Assembly (NCBI GenBank): GCA_035508435.1
Contig: DATJNA010000084.1
Coordinates: 1-64,000, forward strand
Direction of reading: 5' to 3'
DNA: 64,000 nt
Origin: JASHVB01 sp035508435
GTDB taxonomy: Bacteria; Pseudomonadota; Alphaproteobacteria; Acetobacterales; Acetobacteraceae
Under the pieces are notes generated by a model. The model worked only from the letters and a program-made list of their open reading frames with translations. It searched no databases and had not been told where the DNA came from. Below are positions 50,953 through 58,714 of this stretch, piece after piece; position 1 is the first letter of the stretch, and every line of letters starts with the position of its first letter. A program made the translations under genes and the position numbers.

Positions 50953-50993
50953 GGCGTCACCTCTGGGTGAGTTGGGTTCCGGCGCACGACCGG

Positions 50994-51911
50994 TTATGCC
51001 GATGCAACCACAAAGCCGGCGCGGGGAAAATGCAACCAAACGTCGCCGATCTCACCAGCACTGCGTCGGATCACGATCTCATGGACGTCCGAGGCGACCA
51101 ATTCACCGACCACCGGGTCGCGGCCGGTATCGTCCGGCGTGACGGTAACGGTCTGGCCAGGTTTCCGCCCTGCGGGATCCCGCGGATCGACGGTCGCGCT
51201 GGCGATCGATGTGGCATCCCTTGCGACATCAAGCGCTTGTTGCGCGCTCATTTGGCTCCGGCTGCCATGGCCGATAGCAGCGATGCGCTCAGCCCAGGCC
51301 AGCAGCCTCGGAAACCCGTCGAGCGGGGGCGCCGCCGATCCGAAATTCTGTCGCAGGAACCAAACCGGATGCCAGGCGGCGAGATCGGCCACGCCAGCTT
51401 CGGGGCCTTGCAAGAATGAGCGCCCGTCAGCCAGCATCTGATCCAGCCAATCGAAATGTGCGCGCAACTGGTCAAGCAGGTGGGGCACCGCCGCCATCAT
51501 CGCGACGGGATCGATATTCCGGCCGGAGAACCGGGCCCGGTCTTCGAGAAACCCCGCAGGCAACACTTCGGGTCTCTTCGCGAACAAGATGCCGGCAACC
51601 GGGCTGAAGGTCGTCTTCTCCGCCCACCAGGCAAGCGCGTCGGCAGCGCCGTGGCCGGCGGGATAAAAGCTCGGCGTGGGATACCGGCGCTCGAGTTCGC
51701 GCATGATCAACTGGCTGTCGCAATAGATGTCCGCGCCAATCTGCAGCACAGGCGCCTTGCGATAGCCTCCCGTCAGCGCCGTCAAATCAGGTTTCGGCAT
51801 GATGACGGGCATCTCGACCGATGCCCAGGCAAGGCCCTTGAGGCCAAGCCCGGTCCGAACTTTCTCGGAAAAGGGGGAAACGTCATAGTGGTGCAGGATG
51901 ATCTCGGTCAT
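50994..51911 (-). CDS. Glutathione S-transferase family protein with C-terminal extension
   Basis: 305 residues, longer than the usual 200-230. The thioredoxin-like domain opens EIILHHYDVSPFSEKVRTGL, with Ser-Pro-Phe-Ser at the glutathione position and KAPVLQIGADIYCDSQLIMR as cis-Pro region; an all-alpha domain follows to about residue 215; then an extra beta-rich segment of about 80 residues (GRKPGQTVTVTPDDTGRDPV onward). Overlaps the hydrolase gene by ATGA, so the two are co-translated; together they suggest a small detoxification unit. Confidence 0.85.
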   Translation of the reverse strand: MTEIILHHYDVSPFSEKVRTGLGLKGLAWASVEMPVIMPKPDLTALTGGYRKAPVLQIGADIYCDSQLIMRELERRYPTPSFYPAGHGAADALAWWAEKTTFSPVAGILFAKRPEVLPAGFLEDRARFSGRNIDPVAMMAAVPHLLDQLRAHFDWLDQMLADGRSFLQGPEAGVADLAAWHPVWFLRQNFGSAAPPLDGFPRLLAWAERIAAIGHGSRSQMSAQQALDVARDATSIASATVDPRDPAGRKPGQTVTVTPDDTGRDPVVGELVASDVHEIVIRRSAGEIGDVWLHFPRAGFVVASA

Positions 51912-52693
51912 GGGAGGAATCCTTTCAGGAACTCGGACACGGCCCGCGCCACGGCTGCCGATTGCTCTAACAGCAGAAAGTGCCCGGCATCAGGTAGATC
52001 GATGACCCGCACCCGCTCGCCCAATTGCTCGCGCAGCGCATGCCCATTCCCCGGCGGCGCCGCTGCATCATCGAGCCCCTGGATCACCAGAAGGGGCGCA
52101 GTGCCGGCGCTCCACCAATCTTCGAGCGGCACGTTCCGGCTGGTCGCGAGATGCGCGACAAAGACCGCGGGCCAGCATTCGACATGCGCGAGTATGTTCG
52201 GATCGGACGCCGGCGAGAGCCAGCGCGCGCCCAGCACGGTGACGCAATCGCTGCCATTCATCCTGGCCTGTGTCGCATTGCGAAAGTGCGTGCCGATTGG
52301 CCCCGTCGGGGGCGCGATCAGGCCACCCGCCGCGAGCAGCGTCACGCTGCAAACCAGCGGCGGCTGATCGACGGCCAGACAGCGGGCGATCCGATTGCCG
52401 AAAGCATGTCCGACCAGGTGCGCCGGACCACAGCCGATCGCCTCGATGACGCCGGCGACGTCACCGGCCAGATCGTGCAAGGTCGCACCGTCGAGAGGAC
52501 CGCGACTGCCGCAGACGCCACGCATATTGATTGCGATGGTCTGGAACCCTGCGGCAACCAGCACGCTCGCCAGATGATCGAAATAGCCGGTGCTGCAGCC
52601 CGCATTCGCGAGCAATACGACCGGCGCGCCCGAACCTCGAAGCGAGCATTCCAATGTCGCGTCACCGGCTTCGATGATTCGGTGCTGCTGCAA
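51908..52693 (-). CDS. Alpha/beta-hydrolase fold protein lacking the usual nucleophile Ser
   Basis: About 261 residues. Alpha/beta-hydrolase fold with oxyanion loop VVLLANAGCSTGYFDHLASV, and AGFQTIAINMRGVCGSRGPL in the strand-4/loop region. The nucleophile elbow reads LVGHAFGNRIAR: Ala replaces the expected Ser. The Asp (QGLDDAAAP) and His (DAGHFLLLE) positions are present. The protein may therefore be a non-hydrolytic family member or use another residue. I chose TTG at 52693, because GGAGG lies five bases upstream; the frame is open to 52921, with an ATG at 52813. Ends overlapping the GST gene. Confidence 0.75.
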   Translation of the reverse strand: MQQHRIIEAGDATLECSLRGSGAPVVLLANAGCSTGYFDHLASVLVAAGFQTIAINMRGVCGSRGPLDGATLHDLAGDVAGVIEAIGCGPAHLVGHAFGNRIARCLAVDQPPLVCSVTLLAAGGLIAPPTGPIGTHFRNATQARMNGSDCVTVLGARWLSPASDPNILAHVECWPAVFVAHLATSRNVPLEDWWSAGTAPLLVIQGLDDAAAPPGNGHALREQLGERVRVIDLPDAGHFLLLEQSAAVARAVSEFLKGFLP

Positions 52694-52919
52694 TCCAACC
52701 TCCGTGTTTGCCTGCCTACGGGCGCGTCCACGTGCATCGCACGGGTCGTGACCCGCGCGATCGCTGCCGTTCGTGGCCAGGCCGGCTAAGCAAGGGCGAC
52801 CAACGCCCTGCATGCCTGCCGTCCGATGTAATGGAAGGTGGCCGTTATCGCTGGCCGAAACCGGACTCCACCGCCAAAAGGCATTAGGACCGGGCGTTAG
52901 GCTGAGTATTATCGTGTCC

Positions 52920-53552
52920 ATGTCGTTGGACTTCGCGGAATGCGACCGGGCGCGCCTGGCGCGAGATCCGTCCTATGACGGGCGGTTTTATACCGGCGTT
53001 CACACCACCGGTATTTACTGCCGTCCGGTCTGTCCGGTGCGCCCCGCCCGCTCGGCCAATGTTTCGTTCTTCCCGTCGGCCGCGGCGGCCGAAGCGGCGG
53101 GTTTCCGTCCCTGCCTGCGGTGCCGGCCGGAGACCGCGCCGTTTTCCAGCGCATGGATCGGCAGCAGGGCGACGGTTGAACGAGCGCTGCGGCTGATTGT
53201 CGAGGACGGCGTGCTCGATGCGGAGGGGGCTACCGTCGAACGCCTCGCCGCGCGCCTCGGTGTCGGGGCAAGGCAACTGACGCGGCTGTTCGCTCGTCAC
53301 CTGCAGGCAAGTCCCGCAAAGGTGGCCAGGACTGCCCGGGTGCAGCGGGCCAAACGGCTGATCGACGAGACCAGCCTGCCGATGATCGAGATCGCGATGC
53401 AGGCGGGCTTTGGCAGTCTACGCCGGTTCAACGCCGTCTTTGCCGAAGTCTATGGCAGACCGCCGACTGAAATTCGGCGCACGCGGCGGCCGGCCACCAA
53501 GGCGGTGCAAACGATCGATACGCCCGGCAACTTAGAGAGTTTGCTCGCGTAA
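52920..53552 (+). CDS. Ada-type methylphosphotriester sensor and AraC-type regulator
   Basis: 210 residues: Ada zinc-binding domain with Cys34, Cys38, Cys65, Cys68 (YCRPVC, CLRC) and an AraC-type DNA-binding domain ending GFGSLRRFNAVFAEVYGRPP. Unlike the fusion at 8363-9862 it has neither glycosylase nor methyltransferase domain, so it corresponds to AdaA of Bacillus: it takes a methyl group from a phosphotriester onto Cys34 and then activates transcription. ATG 52920 gives the standard start; an earlier codon in frame (52773) lies inside the divergent hydrolase region. It may control the divergent hydrolase-GST genes. Confidence 0.87.
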   Translation: MSLDFAECDRARLARDPSYDGRFYTGVHTTGIYCRPVCPVRPARSANVSFFPSAAAAEAAGFRPCLRCRPETAPFSSAWIGSRATVERALRLIVEDGVLDAEGATVERLAARLGVGARQLTRLFARHLQASPAKVARTARVQRAKRLIDETSLPMIEIAMQAGFGSLRRFNAVFAEVYGRPPTEIRRTRRPATKAVQTIDTPGNLESLLA

Positions 53553-53694
53553 CGACGCCGGCGGAGAAACGACGCCGGCGGAGAACAGGGCGGTTCACAA
53601 TCCACGACTGTCCACCTCTCGACGGTCGCCGCCACCACCTTGCGACCAAACCGGGAGCCAGAGGCTGACGGTGGGGAGCCTTTTTCAACACAAT

Positions 53695-53733
53695 CGACAC
53701 ATCCCGGCGACACATCCCGGCGACACATCCCGG
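53695..53733. repeat. 13-bp tandem repeat, three copies
   Basis: CGACACATCCCGG three times (53695, 53708, 53721). It sits in the 326-base gap 53553-53878, which also starts with two 17-bp copies of AACGACGCCGGCGGAGA (53554-53587 approximately). No gene or promoter is recognisable in the gap. Confidence 0.8.
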
Positions 53734-53878
53734 CCGACCCGTCCCGGCACCAAAGCGGACCCGCGGCAATCCACCCAAACGGATGTTCAATCCGACCTGC
53801 CGCCGACCTTGACCCGCCGCTTGCGCGCTCGCGCCAACTCCCGCACCATGCGCCGTTCGTCCACCGCCGGAGCCCCGC

Positions 53879-54640
53879 ATGTCCGCCGCCCTGCAACTCG
53901 CCCGCACCGACATGTCCGACGCCGAATGGCAGACCCGCTGCGATCTCGCCGCGCTGTATCACATCGTGCATTATTTCGGCTGGACCGACACGATCAACAC
54001 CCACATGTCCGCCCGCATCCCCGGCGAGCCAGAGCATTTCCTGATCAACCGCTACGGCGAGATGTTCGACGAGGTCACCGCCTCTTCGCTGATCAAGATG
54101 GACATCGACGGCAACGTGCTCGGCGCCGCCGGCAAGTTCAACAATGCCGGCTTCACCATTCATAGCGGCGTCTATAAGGCGCGCCCCGATGCGAATTGCG
54201 TGCTGCACACCCATACCCGCGCCGGCGCCGGTATCTCGCTGATCGAGAAGGGCCTGCGCCCGATCAGCCAGGACGCGCTGCACGTGCTGGACGACCTCGC
54301 CTACCATCCCTACGGCGTGCCCGCCACCGTGGAGGAATGCGAGGCGCTCGGCCGCACCTGTGTCCACGCAAGCTGCGTGGTGCTGATGAATCACGGCCTG
54401 CTGACCTTCGGCCCGACCATCCACGGCGCGCTGATGCGCCTCTACATGCTGGAACGCGCGTGCGAACTGGAACTGCTCGCGCGCCAGATGGACGTGCCGC
54501 CGGTGATGGTGGAACCCTACGTCGTGCAGAAGGCCGCCGAGCGAATGCGGAAGATCCGCGACACCGAGAACTATGGCCTGATGGATTGGCAGGCCCTGGT
54601 GCGCACGGTGGAGCGCAAGGGCGCCGACTACCGCCGCTGA
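53879..54640 (+). CDS. Class II aldolase/adducin family protein
   Basis: 253 residues. Zinc-dependent class II aldolase fold, related to L-fuculose- and L-ribulose-phosphate enzymes. Metal ligands: HTHTRAG (two His), and the later MNHGLLTFG His; the phosphate/ligand loops are TDTINTHMSARIPGE and NNAGFTIHSGVYKARPDANC. This subgroup in proteobacteria is long and lacks sugar-phosphate-operon neighbours; substrate not assignable. Followed 22 bases later by a DinB gene, and further on by another aldolase, suggesting a small catabolic cluster. Confidence 0.9.
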   Translation: MSAALQLARTDMSDAEWQTRCDLAALYHIVHYFGWTDTINTHMSARIPGEPEHFLINRYGEMFDEVTASSLIKMDIDGNVLGAAGKFNNAGFTIHSGVYKARPDANCVLHTHTRAGAGISLIEKGLRPISQDALHVLDDLAYHPYGVPATVEECEALGRTCVHASCVVLMNHGLLTFGPTIHGALMRLYMLERACELELLARQMDVPPVMVEPYVVQKAAERMRKIRDTENYGLMDWQALVRTVERKGADYRR

Positions 54641-54662
54641 TCCGCATTTCATGGAGGCCGGC

Positions 54663-55178
54663 ATGGACAGTGCCACCGCCCGCATGCTGGCCGACTATCG
54701 CGGCTGGGCCGACCGCCTGACGTTCGAGGCGGTCGCCGCCCTGCCTCCCGGTGAGGCCACGAAGCAACGCCCGACCTTGTTCAAGACCATCATCGGCACG
54801 CTGAATCATAATCTGCTGATCGACCAGGTATGGCAGGCGCATATCGAGGGCCGCGACCACGGCTTCCAGGCGCGCAACGTCTTGCTGCACGCCGACCTGG
54901 ACGCGTTATGGACGGCGCAACAGGCGATGAACCGCTGGTGGATCGACTGGTGCGAGGCGCAGTCGCCGGCCAGCCTGGCGGAGCAAGTGCGCTTCCGCTT
55001 CATCGGCGGCGAGGCAAGCGTGATGACGCGGGGCGAGATGCTGCTGCATGTGGTCAATCACGGTTCCTATCATCGCGGCTGGGTGGCGGAGATGTTCTTC
55101 GATGTCCCTGCCGCCAATCCGGCCACCGACCTGCCGGTCTATTTGCGCGATGCCGCGAGGCGGCCACCGCCTGGGTAG
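54663..55178 (+). CDS. DinB family protein
   Basis: 171 residues, four-helix bundle with three His metal ligands: NHNLLID near residue 50, and HVVNHGSYHRGWVAEM near 130-140. DinB/YfiT proteins act as metal-dependent thiol transferases or have unknown roles. ATG 54663 is preceded by GGAGG five bases away; an ATG at 54651 just upstream overlaps that ribosome site. Same direction as the class II aldolase. Confidence 0.88.
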   Translation: MDSATARMLADYRGWADRLTFEAVAALPPGEATKQRPTLFKTIIGTLNHNLLIDQVWQAHIEGRDHGFQARNVLLHADLDALWTAQQAMNRWWIDWCEAQSPASLAEQVRFRFIGGEASVMTRGEMLLHVVNHGSYHRGWVAEMFFDVPAANPATDLPVYLRDAARRPPPG

Positions 55179-55343
55179 CCTGCTGGTTCCGATCCGCGTC
55201 CGCAGCCATCGGATTCCGATCCGAGGCAGCCGCACCGCGCCGGCAGTCCCGACCGAGACGTCGACCTGCTTTCCAGGCACAGTTCCGGCATGCTGAACGG
55301 GCTCAGCATGTTCTGGAACCGGCAGACGGCAAAAGACCCCCAC

Positions 55344-55451
55344 CATGACCGGCCCTGAGCCAGCCATCTGCCCCGAGGGATCTGGCGCGTCCGCCGGATA
55401 TGCGGCTCGCTTGGCAGTGCGTGGATGGCCGGCCCGGCGCCGGCCATGACA
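55344..55451. repeat. Dispersed repeat family B, intergenic copy
   Basis: The left edge is CATGACCGGCCCTGAGCC; the right part GCGTGGATGGCCGGCCC runs to CGGCCATGACA, and its reverse complement (TGTCATGGCCGGCGCCGG) is a near-exact match of a segment inside narG at 62148-62180. A separate short hairpin precedes it (55282-55319, arms GTTCC...ATGCTGA and TCAGCAT...GGAAC). It fills the gap between dinB-like and HpcH genes. Confidence 0.75.
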
Positions 55452-55473
55452 GCGAACAAGAAAGGAAACGCCG

Positions 55474-56274
55474 ATGCCTGAACTACGGGAAATCCTGCGC
55501 AACCATCTGAAGGAGACGCTGGCGCGCGGCGAGGTCGCGGCCTCGATGACGGTGCGCCTGTGCCGCAGCATCGAGATCGCGCAGATCGCCAAAACCGCCG
55601 GCTTCGATACCCTGTACGTGGACATGGAACATAACACGCTGTCGATCGATGCCACCTGCCAGATCTGCATCTTCGCCCAGCAGATCGGCATCACGCCGCT
55701 GGTGCGGGTGCCGGCCAATTCGCCCGAATACATCTGCCGCGTGCTGGACGGCGGCGCCATGGGGGTGATCACCCCGCATATCCGCTCCGCCGAGCAAGCC
55801 CGCGAGATGGTGAAGTTGGTGAAGTTCGCGCCGCTGGGCGAGCGCTCGGCCGGTGGCGCGTTGTCGCAATACCAGTATCGCAGCTTCCCGTCGGCCGAGA
55901 CCAATGCCGTGATGAACGATGCGACCATGCTGGTGGTGATGCTGGAAACCGTCGCCGCGCTGGAGCATGTCGAGGAGGTCATCGCGGTCGATGGCGTCGA
56001 CATGCTGCTGGTCGGCAGCAACGATCTGTGCAACGAGATGGGCATCACCGGCCAGTACGACCATCCGCGCCTGCGCGATGCCTTCGCCCGCGCGATCGCG
56101 GCGGCGACGGCGGCGGGCAAGCATGTCGGTGTCGGCGGCCTGGCGTCGCGCAATGACCTGATGACGCAGTTCGTGCGGATGGGCGCGCGCTATGTCTCCA
56201 CCGGGACGGACATGGCGTTCCTCCAGGCGGCCTGCGCCGCCAAGGCCAAGTTCGTGCGCGATATCGGCGCCTGA
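55474..56274 (+). CDS. HpcH/HpaI aldolase/citrate lyase family protein
   Basis: 266 residues, TIM-barrel metal-dependent class II pyruvate aldolase type. Motifs: ASMTVRLCRSIEIAQIAK, FDTLYVDMEHN (Arg/Asp/His active site region), RVPANSPEYICRVLDGGAMG, GVITPHIRSAEQAREMV with the substrate Arg, VVMLETVAALEHVEEV with the metal Glu, and DMLLVGSNDLCNEMG with the metal Asp. It probably cleaves or condenses a 2-keto acid with an aldehyde. AAAGGAAA lies upstream of the ATG. Next to an M20 amidohydrolase (60 bases), possibly a joint catabolic pathway. Confidence 0.92.
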   Translation: MPELREILRNHLKETLARGEVAASMTVRLCRSIEIAQIAKTAGFDTLYVDMEHNTLSIDATCQICIFAQQIGITPLVRVPANSPEYICRVLDGGAMGVITPHIRSAEQAREMVKLVKFAPLGERSAGGALSQYQYRSFPSAETNAVMNDATMLVVMLETVAALEHVEEVIAVDGVDMLLVGSNDLCNEMGITGQYDHPRLRDAFARAIAAATAAGKHVGVGGLASRNDLMTQFVRMGARYVSTGTDMAFLQAACAAKAKFVRDIGA

Positions 56275-56334
56275 AAGCGCCGCGCGATGCGGCAAGGCTT
56301 GCAATGACCGCGGTATTGCCGCTACGGGAACATC

Positions 56335-57486
56335 ATGGACCACTCGCTCGCCGAGACGCTGACCGCCTGGCGCCGCCATCTGCACGCGCATCCAGAACTC
56401 ACTCAGCATGAGCAAGAGACGGCGGCGTTCGTCTGCGCGCGCCTGAGCGAGCTGGGGATTCCATTCGTTCCGGGCGTGGGCGGGCACGGCGTGGTGGCGA
56501 CACTGAGCCGCGGCCAGTCGAACCGCAGTGTCGGGCTGCGCGCCGACATGGACGCGTTGCCGATCACGGAAACCTCCGGCGTGCCGCATGCCTCCACCAA
56601 TCCGGGTGTAATGCATGCCTGTGGCCATGACGGCCACACCACGTCCCTGCTTGGCGCTGCCGCGCTGCTGGCGCGGGATCCTGCCTGGACCGGCACGGTG
56701 CAACTGGTGTTCCAGCCGGCCGAGGAAGGCGGCGGCGGCGCGCGTGCCATGATCGCCGACGGATTGTTCGAGCGTTTCCCGATGGAGCGCATTTTCGGCT
56801 ACCACAACTGGCCCGGCCTGGATGCCGGCACGGTGGCGGTGCATGACGGGCCGGTGATGGCGTCGGGCAAGCGGCTGGCGTTCCGCGTCAGGGGCCACTC
56901 CGGCCACGCCGCCATGCCGCACCTGGCACGCGACCCGATGGTGGCGTCGGCGCATCTTTTGCTCGCATTGCAGTCGATCGTTTCGCGCAACGTCAATCCG
57001 CTGGACTCGGTCGTGATCACCATCGCGACGATGGAGGCCGGCAGCGCGGTCAACCAGATTCCCGGCGAAGCGGTGCTGCGCGGCACCATCCGCACGCTGC
57101 GTCCGGCGGTGAGCGAGCAAGTGGACCATGCGATTCGCCGCGTCGCGGCCGGCGTGGCGCAAAGCTGCGATGTCGATATCGAGGTCGAGATGGCGGCGCG
57201 CGGCACGAACCAGGTGACGCAGAACTCCCCGGCGGAACGCGACCTGGCGGCCGCGGCAGTCACGGCGGCCGGCCTGCCGCTGCGGCGCGACATGCAGCCG
57301 GCGATGACGGGCGAGGATTTCTCCTGGTACTTGCAGGAGCGGCCGGGTGCATTCGTATGGGTCGGTAACGGCCCGGCGGAAGGCGGCTGCGAGCTGCACA
57401 ATTCGAATTACGATTTCAACGACGCGATCCTGCCGGCGGCGGCGGGCTTCCTGGCCAGCGTGGCCAAGCGGGCATTGGCGGGCTGA
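56335..57486 (+). CDS. M20 family amidohydrolase (hippurate hydrolase type)
   Basis: 383 residues. Opens LTAWRRHLHAHPELTQHEQE; metal-site motifs are GLRADMDALPI, MHACGHDGHTTSLLGAA, FQPAEEGGGGARAMI, and a C-terminal His in TGEDFSWYLQ. The dimerisation lid domain covers about 180-290. Cleaves N-acyl amino acids or related amides in the cytosol. Length is normal for the family. Immediately downstream of the HpcH aldolase gene. Confidence 0.95.
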   Translation: MDHSLAETLTAWRRHLHAHPELTQHEQETAAFVCARLSELGIPFVPGVGGHGVVATLSRGQSNRSVGLRADMDALPITETSGVPHASTNPGVMHACGHDGHTTSLLGAAALLARDPAWTGTVQLVFQPAEEGGGGARAMIADGLFERFPMERIFGYHNWPGLDAGTVAVHDGPVMASGKRLAFRVRGHSGHAAMPHLARDPMVASAHLLLALQSIVSRNVNPLDSVVITIATMEAGSAVNQIPGEAVLRGTIRTLRPAVSEQVDHAIRRVAAGVAQSCDVDIEVEMAARGTNQVTQNSPAERDLAAAAVTAAGLPLRRDMQPAMTGEDFSWYLQERPGAFVWVGNGPAEGGCELHNSNYDFNDAILPAAAGFLASVAKRALAG

Positions 57487-57599
57487 TTCGCGCTGCCGCC
57501 AGCCGATGGCCGCTGGACACGGCGCGCGCAACAGCGCCGGCTGAGGTCGGCGCGGCTGCCAAACCGTGGCGAAACAAAACCCGCGCCGCGCCGCAATCG

Positions 57600-57645
57600 T
57601 TTCCGTCGCGGCGCCGCCCTCTTTTCCGTCGCGGCGCCGCGCTCT
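57600..57645. repeat. 23-bp direct repeat, two copies
   Basis: TTTCCGTCGCGGCGCCGC plus a short end occurs at 57600-57622 and 57623-57645, differing at one base. It lies between the convergent amidohydrolase and Crp/Fnr genes and could also fold through GGCGCC. Confidence 0.75.
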
Positions 57646-57678
57646 TTTGCCGCTCGATGCCAGGCCGCTGGCCGAGGC

Positions 57679-58443
57679 TCAGCCGAACTTCGGCGCAAGT
57701 GGGACAATCGGTTCTTCGCTGTCAATCAGCGGATCCAGTGGGAACCGCAGGCTCCATGCGGCGGGATCGGCGATCTCGATCGTGTCGCCACTGAGCCGCA
57801 GGCCATGGCGCGTCATGGTTGCCAGCGTGCGGGAAAACGTTTCGCGCGTCATGCCGAGTTGCCATGCGATGCGCCGCTTTTCCACCGGCAGCCGGACCGC
57901 CGTGTCCGGCCCGGCCGCCGTCACCAGCCTCAGCAGGTAGCAGCCCACGCGATCCTCGGCCGACCGCAATTCCAGGTTCTTCGCATGCTTCACCTGGCGG
58001 CGGAAATGCGCCGCCTGGCACGCCAGAACCGCCAGGCAGAGAGCATGGTCAGCCGCAACCGCCTCACGAAACGCATCGGCATGGATGAGAACCAGCATCG
58101 CCTCCTCCAGCACGCGGCCATGCGCGAGATAGGGCTGGCAATTCAGTACCGCCGCCGGCAACAGCAGGTCGATCGGCCGCACGGTTTCGATCAGGGCTTC
58201 GACGCTGCCCGCGACTCCCACCAGTTCGACGCACCCAGACACCAGTAACTGGGCAAAGCTCGGCGTTTCCGACTGGCGAAACAGCAGACTGCCGGCCGGC
58301 ACCCGATGCAGCACAGCATGCTGGGCCATGCCGTCCAGGATCGCTGCCGGGACCCGACCCAGCCATGGCGTCCGGCCCAACGCCTCGCGCGCCGAGCCAG
58401 GCACCGGCGGCGGCAGATCCGTGCCGAACTCACTGTTTATCAT
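57679..58443 (-). CDS. Crp/Fnr family transcriptional regulator, probable nar regulator
   Basis: 254 residues. An N-terminal cyclic-nucleotide-type barrel (residues about 30-140), the dimerisation helix (VAADHALCLAVLACQAAHFR) and a helix-turn-helix with RRIAWQLGMTRETFSRTLAT. The recognition helix has E-x-x-S-R (ETFSR), the triad FNR uses to read TTGAT half-sites. It lacks an N-terminal cysteine cluster, so it is more like the DNR/NarR branch than oxygen-sensing FNR. Divergent from narK-narGH with a perfect FNR box between, which makes it the likely regulator. ATG at 58443; a TTG at 58452 with AGAGG upstream is an alternative. Confidence 0.88.
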   Translation of the reverse strand: MINSEFGTDLPPPVPGSAREALGRTPWLGRVPAAILDGMAQHAVLHRVPAGSLLFRQSETPSFAQLLVSGCVELVGVAGSVEALIETVRPIDLLLPAAVLNCQPYLAHGRVLEEAMLVLIHADAFREAVAADHALCLAVLACQAAHFRRQVKHAKNLELRSAEDRVGCYLLRLVTAAGPDTAVRLPVEKRRIAWQLGMTRETFSRTLATMTRHGLRLSGDTIEIADPAAWSLRFPLDPLIDSEEPIVPLAPKFG

Positions 58444-58516
58444 CCTGGTCAAGGATCGCCTCTTTTGCTCAGGCCACGCGTTTGCAGCTACCGCAGGATC
58501 GGACCGAGCACCATCG

Positions 58517-58543
58517 TGTGATTCATGTCACGAATTATGTGAC
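58517..58543. promoter_or_regulatory. Two overlapping palindromes (CRP-like site and GTCAC-N7-GTGAC)
   Basis: TGTGA-TTCATG-TCACG (58517-58532) matches a CRP/FNR-superfamily dyad at nine of ten arm bases, and GTCAC-GAATTAT-GTGAC (58527-58543) is a perfect inverted repeat that overlaps it. The stretch is AT-rich and lies between the divergent regulator and narK. Confidence 0.5.
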
Positions 58544-58561
58544 TAATTATCCGAACCTCCT

Positions 58562-58575
58562 TTGATTCAGATCAA
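58562..58575. promoter_or_regulatory. Perfect FNR/DNR box
   Basis: TTGAT-TCAG-ATCAA equals the consensus TTGAT-N4-ATCAA without a mismatch. It is centred about 146 bases before the narK start and about 125 before the regulator start, a position compatible with anaerobic or nitrogen-oxide activation of the nar operon. Confidence 0.8.
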
Positions 58576-58714
58576 TGCTGGTCACCGCACCCTGCGGCAC
58601 GGTGGATGACAAGCGCGACAACCGGCCGTGAGGCCGCGCCGTTCGCTCGCGCCGACACCTGATCGCTCGGCCACTATCACGCTCGGCCGGCGCGTGCCCC
58701 GAGGAGGCTGCGCA

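Noticed and set aside
53450..54685. Long antisense frame over the class II aldolase gene
   Set aside because: Shadow frame; the aldolase reading is supported by metal-ligand motifs.
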